A stretch of 6,955 nt of DNA from Candidatus Stahliibacteriota bacterium. GTDB taxonomy: Bacteria > Hydrothermota > Tepidihabitantia > B3-TA06. The DNA is taken from the NCBI GenBank assembly GCA_030670165.1, contig DAOVCF010000105.1, positions 1-6,955 on the forward strand, read 5' to 3'. A program made the translations under genes and the position numbers. The notes under the pieces are model-generated. The model saw nothing but the letters and a program-made list of their open reading frames with translations. It had not been told where the DNA came from and made no database searches. This document shows positions 1-5,913 of this stretch, piece by piece; the first letter of the stretch is position 1, and each line of letters opens with the position of its first letter.

Positions 1-11
1 GGCCACGAGCC

Positions 12-39
12 TTGACATCCGCTCTCTTTTGTTTACAAT
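12..39 (+). promoter_or_regulatory. sigma70-type promoter of lipoprotein gene 1
   Basis: A perfect -35 box TTGACA (12-17) is followed by a 16-base pyrimidine-rich spacer and a -10 box TACAAT (34-39), extended as TACAATAGTTT. The same boxes, spacer length and downstream AGTTT occur before lipoprotein gene 3 (1765-1792), which supports a real promoter. Transcription would begin near 46, leaving a leader of about 65 nt that contains one copy of the 23-bp repeat motif. Confidence 0.8.
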
Positions 40-56
40 AGTTTTAAGAAGGTGCG

Positions 57-79
57 TCAGGTTTATATTGCACTCTTCA
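57..79 (+). repeat. 23-bp interspersed motif, copy A
   Basis: Reads TCAGGTTT, A, TATTG, four bases, CTTCA. It shares this pattern with copies at 882-904, 1735-1757 and 2952-2974. This copy lies in the predicted 5' untranslated leader of lipoprotein gene 1, downstream of its promoter. It is also the left part of the 122-bp block shared with gene 2. Confidence 0.7.
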
Positions 80-183
80 GGGTTAGGAGTAGCATCAGGA
101 GGATGAAAAAGATGAGATTGTCATTTAGCCTGCTGGCGATCGGGCTTGTCTTGATTGGCGTACCCGGCTGCAAGAAGGAGGCG
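62..183 (+). repeat. 122-bp direct repeat, copy 1 (leader plus signal peptide)
   Basis: Aligned without gaps to 887-1008 at an offset of 825 bases, I count 6 substitutions. The block covers the leader, the AGGAGG ribosome binding site, the whole signal peptide and the first residues after the lipobox cysteine. Similarity falls clearly downstream of it. It is the trace of a tandem gene duplication, or of later gene conversion limited to this part. Confidence 0.85.
97..102 (+). promoter_or_regulatory. ribosome binding site of lipoprotein gene 1
   Basis: A full AGGAGG sits 9 bases before the ATG at 112. It directly abuts another in-frame ATG at 103, with no spacing. The spacing favours 112 as the start. 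The ATG at 103 would add M-K-K and give the more typical charged start seen in gene 3, so it remains possible. Confidence 0.7.
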
Positions 184-867
184 GAGATTCTGTCTTCGCA
201 ACAGGCTCAACAAGAACAACGCTGGCTGCGAATCTACCATAAGGGAAGGTTTATAAAAGAGATAAACGTTGCCGGTTGGGAAGAGGGCGAGGATGTGGTT
301 GAGCTTTGCGCTTTCTACTACCCCTGGCAGGGTGAGGATTCGATAGATTTTAACGGGCACGGTTATGATGTGAACTCAGGGACTGAATACCCTTGGATCT
401 TTCTCAATGTGAATGGTAAGGTAGTTGGAGTTAATACAGGCATTATAAATCCTTCAACTGTTCCGAACAAGGAAGATATCATAACCATTACTTATGAACG
501 TGAGTTGAATGTAGATGCTCTTGATTTTTTCCCTAATCTGATAGGCTTGGATATTCCGGATGATTCGTTGGAGACGGTTGCTTCTCGATATCCGGATTTG
601 CGACTTTATGTTCACTGTGGTGAGGTAACCAGGAGGGATCTTCGCAGGTTGCGAAAATACGAGCACATCAGAGTAATTGTGATCGCATTCTCCAAACGCA
701 TTAAGGCTTGGGATTTGATGTTACTTGCGAAACTTAAAGATTTGAGAATTCTGGTTTTAGATAGGGGTGAAGAAGATCATATTACTGAACAAAATGTGAA
801 ATACCTCTATAGATTGCTTCCCAAACTTCGTCTAATAGAATTGACACCTGTTACCATCACAATTTGA
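112..867 (+). CDS. predicted lipoprotein, GWE/YPWQG-domain family, member 1
   Basis: A 251-residue protein that I cannot assign to a named family. It begins with a lipoprotein signal peptide: hydrophobic residues 3-19, then V-P-G-C with Cys20 as the predicted lipidated residue. Lys at +2 would, under the E. coli sorting rule, allow outer-membrane placement. Residues 52-78 carry a motif shared with the next two genes: G-W-E-E-G-E-D, then Y-Y-P-W-Q-G-E-D-S-I. A second shared piece, G-K-V-V-G-V, lies at 102-107. From about 140 to 245, P-N-L-I-G-L and L-K-D-L-R-I-L-V-L resemble degenerate leucine-rich repeats. It has its own promoter (12-39) and an upstream 23-bp motif. Upstream in-frame starts (GTG at 52, ATG at 103) are less likely, because AGGAGG is ideally spaced only for 112. 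The leader stays open in frame merely by chance or shared ancestry. No enzymatic residues are recognisable; a cell-surface binding role is only a guess. Confidence 0.85.
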   Translation: MRLSFSLLAIGLVLIGVPGCKKEAEILSSQQAQQEQRWLRIYHKGRFIKEINVAGWEEGEDVVELCAFYYPWQGEDSIDFNGHGYDVNSGTEYPWIFLNVNGKVVGVNTGIINPSTVPNKEDIITITYERELNVDALDFFPNLIGLDIPDDSLETVASRYPDLRLYVHCGEVTRRDLRRLRKYEHIRVIVIAFSKRIKAWDLMLLAKLKDLRILVLDRGEEDHITEQNVKYLYRLLPKLRLIELTPVTITI

Positions 868-881
868 GGTATCTTGATTCG

Positions 882-904
882 TCTGCTTTATATTGCACTC
901 TTCA
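882..904 (+). repeat. 23-bp interspersed motif, copy B
   Basis: Reads TCTGCTTT, A, TATTG, four bases, CTTCA, so it differs from the consensus at two positions in the first block. It lies between the stop codon of lipoprotein gene 1 and the start of gene 2. Its right part is inside the 122-bp duplicated block. Confidence 0.65.
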
Positions 905-1008
905 GGGTTAGGAGTAGCATCAGGAGGATGATAAAGATGAGATTGTCATTCAGCCTGCTGGCGATCGGGCTTTTCTTGATTGGCGTACTTGGCTGCAAGA
1001 AAGAGGCG
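887..1008 (+). repeat. 122-bp direct repeat, copy 2 (leader plus signal peptide)
   Basis: Gap-free counterpart of 62-183 with 6 substitutions counted by eye. It includes the ribosome binding site AGGAGG (922-927), the signal peptide and the K-K-E-A stretch after the lipobox. The copied block does not reach back to the promoter boxes of gene 1, so gene 2 received the leader but not the promoter. Confidence 0.85.
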
Positions 1009-1698
1009 GTGCCTCCGACTTCAGAGCAGGCCCAGCAAGAGCAGCGATGGCTGCGGGTGTATCATGACGGTGAGTTCAAGTGGAAGATTGACGTTTCGGG
1101 CTGGGAGGTTGGAGAGGATGTAGTCCCTCTAGGGGTTTTCTATTATCCCTGGCAGGGGAAGGACTCCATCAACTGGACTGAGTATGATCCCTACTACGGA
1201 CACCCTGATTGGATGGGTCCTTACCTTGTAGTAAACGATAAGGTAGTAGGTGTAAATCTGGGTCGCCTTCCTCTTGCCTATCCAGAGGTTCAGAACTCAG
1301 AGAAGATAATTACGGCTACGTTTGATGAGTATTTTGTGGGGTCCGATTTTGACCCTGCGGTACTTGAGAAGTTACCCAACCTGATCGGTCTAACCTGGTA
1401 TATGGATTCACCGGCGGACTTGAAAAGAATCGAGGAGATACCTTCACATCTGAGAATTTACCTGCATTGTGGTGGCGAGATAACCGGGGAGGATTTCAAG
1501 TGGTTAAGTGACTTCTCCAATATCCGCGTATTGGGCATAGGCAGTGATTCATTGACCTACCGCGACCTCAGATATCTTTGCAGGTTTAAGGAACTTCGCA
1601 GGTTTATATTATTCTCACCGATAATTCAATGGGAAAAGGTCAGGTGCCTTCGCAAGCTCAAGAAGCTTCGGTACTGGGACATAATAAAACCCGGGTAA
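937..1698 (+). CDS. predicted lipoprotein, GWE/YPWQG-domain family, member 2
   Basis: A 253-residue paralogue of the preceding gene, starting about 70 bases after its stop. The signal peptide is nearly identical and ends in V-L-G-C (Cys20), a better lipobox than that of gene 1. The family motif spans residues 52-78 (G-W-E-V-G-E-D, then Y-Y-P-W-Q-G-K-D-S-I), with D-K-V-V-G-V at 101-106. The mature part is clearly diverged. The C-terminal half has leucine-rich-like segments (L-P-N-L-I-G-L near 146, N-I-R-V-L-G-I near 195, L-R-Y-L near 211) that do not form regular repeats. AGGAGG (922-927) lies 9 bases from ATG 937; ATG 928 abuts it and is the alternative. I see no convincing promoter in the gap, so it is probably read through from gene 1. 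Function unknown; a cell-envelope location is inferred from the lipobox. Confidence 0.85.
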   Translation: MRLSFSLLAIGLFLIGVLGCKKEAVPPTSEQAQQEQRWLRVYHDGEFKWKIDVSGWEVGEDVVPLGVFYYPWQGKDSINWTEYDPYYGHPDWMGPYLVVNDKVVGVNLGRLPLAYPEVQNSEKIITATFDEYFVGSDFDPAVLEKLPNLIGLTWYMDSPADLKRIEEIPSHLRIYLHCGGEITGEDFKWLSDFSNIRVLGIGSDSLTYRDLRYLCRFKELRRFILFSPIIQWEKVRCLRKLKKLRYWDIIKPG

Positions 1699-1734
1699 GT
1701 CGGGGATAGGTTTCTCCATATTTTAAAGCATCCT

Positions 1735-1757
1735 TCAGGTTTCTATTGACTTCTTCA
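1735..1757 (+). repeat. 23-bp interspersed motif, copy C
   Basis: Reads TCAGGTTT, C, TATTG, four bases, CTTCA. Identity with copy D (2952-2974) extends two bases further left, giving CTTCAGGTTTCTATTG in both. Here the motif lies upstream of the -35 box of lipoprotein gene 3, whereas copy A lies downstream of a promoter. A fixed operator position is therefore unlikely. Confidence 0.7.
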
Positions 1758-1764
1758 ATCCAGC

Positions 1765-1792
1765 TTGACAACCCTCCCGCGCTCCCTACAAT
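1765..1792 (+). promoter_or_regulatory. sigma70-type promoter of lipoprotein gene 3
   Basis: TTGACA (1765-1770), a 16-base C-rich spacer and TACAAT (1787-1792), continued as AGTTTACA. Boxes, spacer length and the AGTTT continuation match the promoter of gene 1 at 12-39. A start near 1799 would give a very short leader of roughly 11 nt, with the ribosome binding site at its 5' end. Confidence 0.8.
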
Positions 1793-1810
1793 AGTTTACA
1801 GGAGACAGAG

Positions 1811-2944
1811 ATGAAGAAGATGCTTAAAACGGCAGCGACCATTCTTCTTGCCCTTACTGCGGCGCTGGGCTGCAAGTGTAAGAATCGGATAGCCGTTTCT
1901 ATACCTCATGCAGAGAGGAAACTTATCCTTGCCAATGAGAAGCCATTTTTTTCACGTCCCGTAACTACCGTTGATGTCACAGGGTGGGAAGAAGGCAAGG
2001 ATGCGGTGCTTCTGGGTGAGCCATTCTATCGCTACCCTTGGCAAGGAGAGGATAGCATCCGATACTACATCGGCTATGAGGATGAAATCTGGGTCTTAAA
2101 AGTGGAAGGCAAGACAGTGGGTGTAGACCTGGTATCCCTGGACTGCCACGAAGCTTCTAGGTTAGCTAATCGCGGGCAGATCATAGCCGTTCGCGATCAT
2201 GGCTTAGATACGAACAAATTGAAGCTATTCCCTAATCTAAGGATGTTGACGTTGGAGTTGTCAGGTTACGCGCTTAGAAAGAATCCGCTTCTTTTTGAAG
2301 AGCTTGGAAAACTTCCTGACCGGGTTGAAGTTTACCTGTTCATTGACACCGGCTGGTGGTGGGAACCACGTGAGTGTGACGTCACCGACGAGCAGCTTGA
2401 GAGGCTGGCGGGTTTAAGTAATCTAAGGGAGTTACGCCTTTCATCCCACAAGATCACCGACACAGGGCTTTGTTCAATCGCGACCCTAAAGAATCTGCGA
2501 ATGTTGAGTATAAGAGGCGCGAGCTTTACCAATAAGGGCCTTGAGGCTTTGTCTCATCTTACCGAGCTGAGGGAATTACGTATCTCATCGTCTTCTATCA
2601 CCAGTTCCGGGTTACGCCACATTGCAACTTTTACCCATCTCAGGATACTTGGTCTGCACGGCAAAAGGATTACAGATAGAGGCTTGAGGCATTTGCAGAG
2701 TCTCACCAATTTGCGGGAGTTGGACTTGCGTTCAACCTCTATCAGGGGTTGGGGTCTTAGATATCTTGATGGTCTAGCTAACCTGAGGAGTTTGGATTTA
2801 AGCAGCACAAAGGTGGGCGATTTCGGACTTAGATACCTTAAAGGCCCGGCCGGCCTCAGGGAGGTTGACCTTTCCGACACCAAGGTGACCTCCTCTGGAA
2901 GGATAGCGTTGGAAAAGAGGCTGCCTGACTGCCATCAGAATTGA
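1811..2944 (+). CDS. predicted lipoprotein with GWE/YPWQG domain and C-terminal leucine-rich repeats
   Basis: A 377-residue protein. Residues 1-21 form a lipoprotein signal peptide (M-K-K-M, hydrophobic core, A-L-G-C with Cys21). Residues 54-83 hold the family motif (G-W-E-E-G-K-D, then Y-R-Y-P-W-Q-G-E-D-S-I), with G-K-T-V-G-V at 100-105. A P-N-L-R-M-L-T-L segment at 141-148 starts a leucine-rich region. Residues 191-358 are seven consecutive 24-residue repeats, followed by a partial eighth at 359-377; the pattern is (I/V)T-x-x-GL-x-x-L-x-x-L-x-x-LR-x-L-x-L. Such repeats form curved solenoids that usually bind proteins. The start is fixed by A-G-G-A-G at 1800-1804, 6 bases before ATG 1811. 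It has its own promoter. The conserved N-terminal domain joined to a longer repeat tail suggests that the family varies mostly in its repeat region. The ligand cannot be told from sequence. Confidence 0.9.
   Translation: MKKMLKTAATILLALTAALGCKCKNRIAVSIPHAERKLILANEKPFFSRPVTTVDVTGWEEGKDAVLLGEPFYRYPWQGEDSIRYYIGYEDEIWVLKVEGKTVGVDLVSLDCHEASRLANRGQIIAVRDHGLDTNKLKLFPNLRMLTLELSGYALRKNPLLFEELGKLPDRVEVYLFIDTGWWWEPRECDVTDEQLERLAGLSNLRELRLSSHKITDTGLCSIATLKNLRMLSIRGASFTNKGLEALSHLTELRELRISSSSITSSGLRHIATFTHLRILGLHGKRITDRGLRHLQSLTNLRELDLRSTSIRGWGLRYLDGLANLRSLDLSSTKVGDFGLRYLKGPAGLREVDLSDTKVTSSGRIALEKRLPDCHQN
2381..2884 (+). repeat. coding tandem repeat: seven 24-residue leucine-rich units
   Basis: Seven units of 72 bases encode residues 191-214, 215-238, 239-262, 263-286, 287-310, 311-334 and 335-358 of lipoprotein 3 without any insertion or deletion. 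Most units begin I/V-T-x-x-G-L, and all contain an L-R pair near the middle. At the DNA level the units have diverged well beyond simple slippage copies, so the repeat is old. Confidence 0.9.
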
Positions 2945-2951
2945 TTATTCT

Positions 2952-2974
2952 TCAGGTTTCTATTGTGTTCTTCA
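2952..2974 (+). repeat. 23-bp interspersed motif, copy D
   Basis: Reads TCAGGTTT, C, TATTG, four bases, CTTCA. It starts 7 bases after the stop codon of lipoprotein gene 3 and closes the lipoprotein array. No further copy was found by eye to the right on either strand. Confidence 0.7.
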
Positions 2975-3001
2975 GATACCTCAGGATACTGAATTATGTG
3001 C

Positions 3002-3030
3002 TTGAAGATAGTACACAGGCTCAATATAAA
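3002..3030 (+). promoter_or_regulatory. candidate promoter of the 321-aa unknown gene
   Basis: TTGAAG (3002-3007), a 17-base spacer and TATAAA (3025-3030) make a plausible sigma70 promoter 35 bases before the start codon. It is less perfect than the lipoprotein promoters and differs from them in spacing and in the -10 extension. Confidence 0.45.
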
Positions 3031-3064
3031 GGCTTATCCCAAACTCGATTAGGACTGTTTTAAG

Positions 3065-4030
3065 ATGGCTTTCGTAGATCCTTTATTAGATTTAACCCTG
3101 GCAATAAACAACCAGGTTGAGATAATGAGGGAGTGGGATCGCAAGTTCGGGTTCATTTGGAAGAAGTTCACGAGATTGCCATACGAAGTTGGGGAAGCTA
3201 GGAGGAAGGAGGAAAAGGAAGGTAAATACGCCTACCTTAAATCCAAGATACATGTTGAGTGTGATGAAAGCGCTTTAAGGGATGGATCACGTGAATACGA
3301 AGTGAAGTTTATTTTAAGCATGAAGGATGCTTTCAAGTTATTAAATCACTACAAATTATTTTTAAACTTCAAGGCTCTTAAGAAGCTTAAAGGGATGGAT
3401 TTTGTGAAAGCCCCGACGGAGTCGCAAAAAGTTGAAGGTCTTCCTCCCATGGGGGTTGCCACGATTTTAAAGGGCTTGCCCAGGCCAGGGGGATCTGAGT
3501 CAATAGCTCAATCGGCGGATGTGGTTTTCTCTTATCAGTTCGATGTCAGAAGCGAATATAGAGACGGTAAAGTCGCAAATAAACAAGACCTCCTCGCGGT
3601 AAGGATGGGTATATGGCATGAAGTAATGGAAGTTACATTGCTAGCTATAGCCGCGGAGGCTTTTTACATGCCTAAATCACTCTATGATGACTATTGTATT
3701 AATCCTGCACATAGCTTTGCCAATCGTGCGGTTGCAGTAACTCAATCGGCAATATGGCCTGGGAGAGAAAAAATATTCCTATACTGGTCTGGCGATCCGC
3801 CGTTTGATGGGTTTGAGGTTGCGCCGATGTCCAAGGAAAAGGAGCTGGAGTCCAGAGAGAGCCATCTTGATGCCATTAAATCATTCTATATCCCCGAAGT
3901 GGTGGCGCAGAACTGGGAAAGTATAGCGATAGAATGGGAGATAGTCGCGGAGACCTGGCTATATACCAAATCTCCCCATCGGATTAAGAAGGCTACCACG
4001 GCCTGGGAGAAAGCCGCTAATGCCTGGTAG
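3065..4030 (+). CDS. hypothetical protein of unknown family
   Basis: A 321-residue protein that I do not recognise. There is no signal peptide and no lipobox; one moderately hydrophobic stretch near residues 187-205 (V-T-L-L-A-I-A-A within it) is short and contains charged residues, so the protein is probably soluble. The N-terminal third is rich in Lys, Arg and Glu. The C-terminus has tryptophans at 284, 291 and 298 and again at 314 and 321, that is, steps of seven in a helix-friendly, Ala/Glu-rich context; this suggests an amphipathic helix with a Trp face, perhaps for oligomerisation. ATG 3065 is preceded by a weak A-G-G-A at 3051-3054, 10 bases away; no better start is near. It has its own candidate promoter and ends one base before the convergent moxR stop. 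It shares no motif with the lipoproteins, so I do not link it to them beyond neighbourhood. Confidence 0.8.
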   Translation: MAFVDPLLDLTLAINNQVEIMREWDRKFGFIWKKFTRLPYEVGEARRKEEKEGKYAYLKSKIHVECDESALRDGSREYEVKFILSMKDAFKLLNHYKLFLNFKALKKLKGMDFVKAPTESQKVEGLPPMGVATILKGLPRPGGSESIAQSADVVFSYQFDVRSEYRDGKVANKQDLLAVRMGIWHEVMEVTLLAIAAEAFYMPKSLYDDYCINPAHSFANRAVAVTQSAIWPGREKIFLYWSGDPPFDGFEVAPMSKEKELESRESHLDAIKSFYIPEVVAQNWESIAIEWEIVAETWLYTKSPHRIKKATTAWEKAANAW

Positions 4031-4031
4031 T

Positions 4032-5057
<1,026 letters not shown>

Positions 5058-5063
5058 CTTATG

Positions 5064-5068
5064 CTCCT
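5064..5068 (-). promoter_or_regulatory. ribosome binding site fixing the TTG start of the MoxR gene
   Basis: On the minus strand AGGAG is followed by six bases (CATAAG) and then TTG. The spacing is good and no in-frame ATG lies close by, so the rare start codon TTG is the best choice. Confidence 0.7.
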
Positions 5069-5174
5069 GCGCGGTTTAAGGTGTTTTCCACCATTTCTGA
5101 GAAGTTATTCACATCGGGTGTTGGTAATTTGGAACGTCCGGCATCGTCTCATTGTCCCTGGATATAGATACATC

Positions 5175-5627
5175 CTAGCCTTCGTTTTTATTTTCAAAAG
5201 CGGTGATCTTTTCCACCCGGCGTTCGTGGCGTCCGCCCTCGAACTCATTCTCCATCCATGTAGCAATCATCCTCTGTGCAAGCGCTTCATCAACCCCGGT
5301 GTCCGCTCCAAAGCAGAGCACGTTTGCGTTGTTGTGACGGCGGGCCATCTGGGCGTCCTTCTCGCTGCATACCTTAGCGGCGCGAATACCCTTCACCTTA
5401 TTGGCGGCCATAGACATCCCTATGCCTGTCCCGCAGATGAGTATACCAAGTTCGGCATTACCATTGCTCACCATCTCAGCTACCCGGAAAGCATAATCCG
5501 GATAGTCGGTACTTGTAGGATCTTCCGTCCCAATGTCAACTACATTGTAGCCTCTGCTCTCCAGCCATTTTGCAAGGGAGTTCTTGAGGGCAAAGCCTCT
5601 ATGATCCGAACCGATAGCAATATTCAT
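5175..5627 (-). CDS. rpiB: ribose-5-phosphate isomerase B
   Basis: A 150-residue RpiB/LacAB-family protein that interconverts ribose 5-phosphate and ribulose 5-phosphate in the cytosolic pentose phosphate pathway. The family's features are present: S-D-H-R-G with Asp8 and His9 at the N-terminus, the active-site cysteine Cys65 in I-C-G-T-G-I-G-M-S, His98 and Asn99 in R-R-H-N-N-A-N-V-L, and basic residues Arg133 and Arg137 for phosphate binding. Length is typical. The reading frame is open much further upstream, through the tRNA fragment, but family length and the AAGGAG at 5637-5642 (9 bases before ATG 5627) fix the start. A neighbouring tRNA-Met fragment lies 129 bases upstream. Related LacA/LacB or allose-6-phosphate isomerases are possible alternatives, but Cys65 and its context favour RpiB. 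Confidence 0.95.
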   Translation of the reverse strand: MNIAIGSDHRGFALKNSLAKWLESRGYNVVDIGTEDPTSTDYPDYAFRVAEMVSNGNAELGILICGTGIGMSMAANKVKGIRAAKVCSEKDAQMARRHNNANVLCFGADTGVDEALAQRMIATWMENEFEGGRHERRVEKITAFENKNEG

Positions 5628-5636
5628 CGAATACTT

Positions 5637-5642
5637 CTCCTT
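5637..5642 (-). promoter_or_regulatory. ribosome binding site of rpiB
   Basis: AAGGAG on the minus strand, 9 bases before ATG 5627. It decides the start within a reading frame that otherwise runs open for another 85 codons. Confidence 0.75.
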
Positions 5643-5687
5643 AAACAATCCAAGTGGTGGTATTCGCCCCAAGCGTCTGCTTCGCAT

Positions 5688-5712
5688 CGTCGCAGGGACC
5701 CCGTAAGCGACG
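5688..5712. repeat. intergenic inverted repeat, terminator-like on + strand
   Basis: CGTCGC (5688-5693) and GCGACG (5707-5712) can pair as a 6-bp stem around a 13-base loop that itself contains GGGACCCC. Flanking AT/GT extends the stem weakly. On the + strand it is followed by TTCTTTTT (5714-5721), as in an intrinsic terminator. No + strand gene ends here, however, so it may instead act in the rpiB leader on the minus strand, or be a dispersed palindrome. Confidence 0.4.
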
Positions 5713-5756
5713 GTTCTTTTTGTAATCGCACTTTCATTAACCTTGAGTATACCAAG

Positions 5757-5800
5757 TGGCGGTGGAGGGATTTGAACCCCCGACACGCGGATTATGATTC
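5757..5800 (-). pseudogene. truncated tRNA-Met(CAT), 3' fragment; probable attachment site
   Basis: Read on the minus strand, the 44 bases equal tRNA positions 30-73: the last two bases of the 5' anticodon strand, a seven-base anticodon loop ATCATAA with anticodon CAT, the 3' anticodon strand TCCGC, a five-base variable region, the T arm (GGGGG, TTCAAAT, CCCTC; one G-T pair), the acceptor strand CACCGCC and discriminator A. CCA is not encoded. The 5' acceptor strand that should pair (GGCGGTG), the D arm and most of the 5' anticodon strand are missing: the bases beyond 5800 do not pair. Elongator tRNA-Met or the CAT-anticodon tRNA-Ile2 are both possible. With a tyrosine recombinase next door, the fragment fits the displaced 3' end left when an element enters a tRNA gene at the anticodon region. 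Confidence 0.75.
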
Positions 5801-5837
5801 TGGTTACCGGAGTGCAAGGCCACCTAGCTACTAAACT

Positions 5838-5866
5838 TACATCTGCCCAAATCAGTGCTGTGTCAA
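5838..5866 (-). promoter_or_regulatory. possible outward promoter at the element end
   Basis: On the minus strand a perfect TTGACA (5866-5861) is followed after 17 bases by GATGTA (5843-5838), a poor -10, then AGTTT as in the lipoprotein promoters. It points through the tRNA fragment toward rpiB. The weak -10 box makes this uncertain. Confidence 0.25.
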
Positions 5867-5898
5867 TAGGTGTGTTAGCCACTGCCGTCTAGGATACT

Positions 5899-5908
5899 TC
5901 TCAGGCGG
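5899..5908. repeat. 10-bp direct repeat, copy 1, near the attachment site
   Basis: TCTCAGGCGG, repeated exactly at 5940-5949 (41 bases apart) about 100 to 150 bases from the tRNA fragment. The position would suit arm-type recombinase or excisionase sites, but two short copies could be chance. Confidence 0.3.
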
Positions 5909-5913
5909 TCTCC

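Noticed and set aside
52..111. N-terminal extension of lipoprotein 1 from GTG 52 (and the similar one from TTG 874 for gene 2)
   Set aside because: The extension would place charged residues before a complete lipoprotein signal peptide and ignores the AGGAGG site. It is open in both genes because the leader is part of the same duplicated block.
841..868. Promoter for gene 2 starting with TTGACA at 841-846
   Set aside because: No acceptable -10 box lies 15-19 bases downstream; the hexamer falls in coding sequence of gene 1.
57..2974. CRISPR array or integron cassette array made from the 23-bp motif
   Set aside because: Copies are 800-1200 bases apart and enclose genes, so not CRISPR. The motif lacks the inverted core structure of integron attC sites, and the recombinase present is a phage-type integrase beside a tRNA site.
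5061..5834. 257-codon + strand open frame opposite rpiB
   Set aside because: It is a shadow of rpiB and of the tRNA fragment; its end is the well-known type of peptide obtained by translating tRNA complement. No ribosome binding site or family match is seen.
5757..5850. A complete tRNA gene
   Set aside because: The bases upstream of the anticodon stem do not give a 5' acceptor strand pairing with CACCGCC. A GTAGCTAGG stretch at 5824-5832 resembles a D arm only superficially.
5628..5882. N-terminal extension of RpiB through the tRNA fragment
   Set aside because: RpiB proteins begin at the M-N-I-A-I-G-S-D-H motif, and a ribosome binding site lies just before ATG 5627. The extra peptide comes from translating a tRNA gene.
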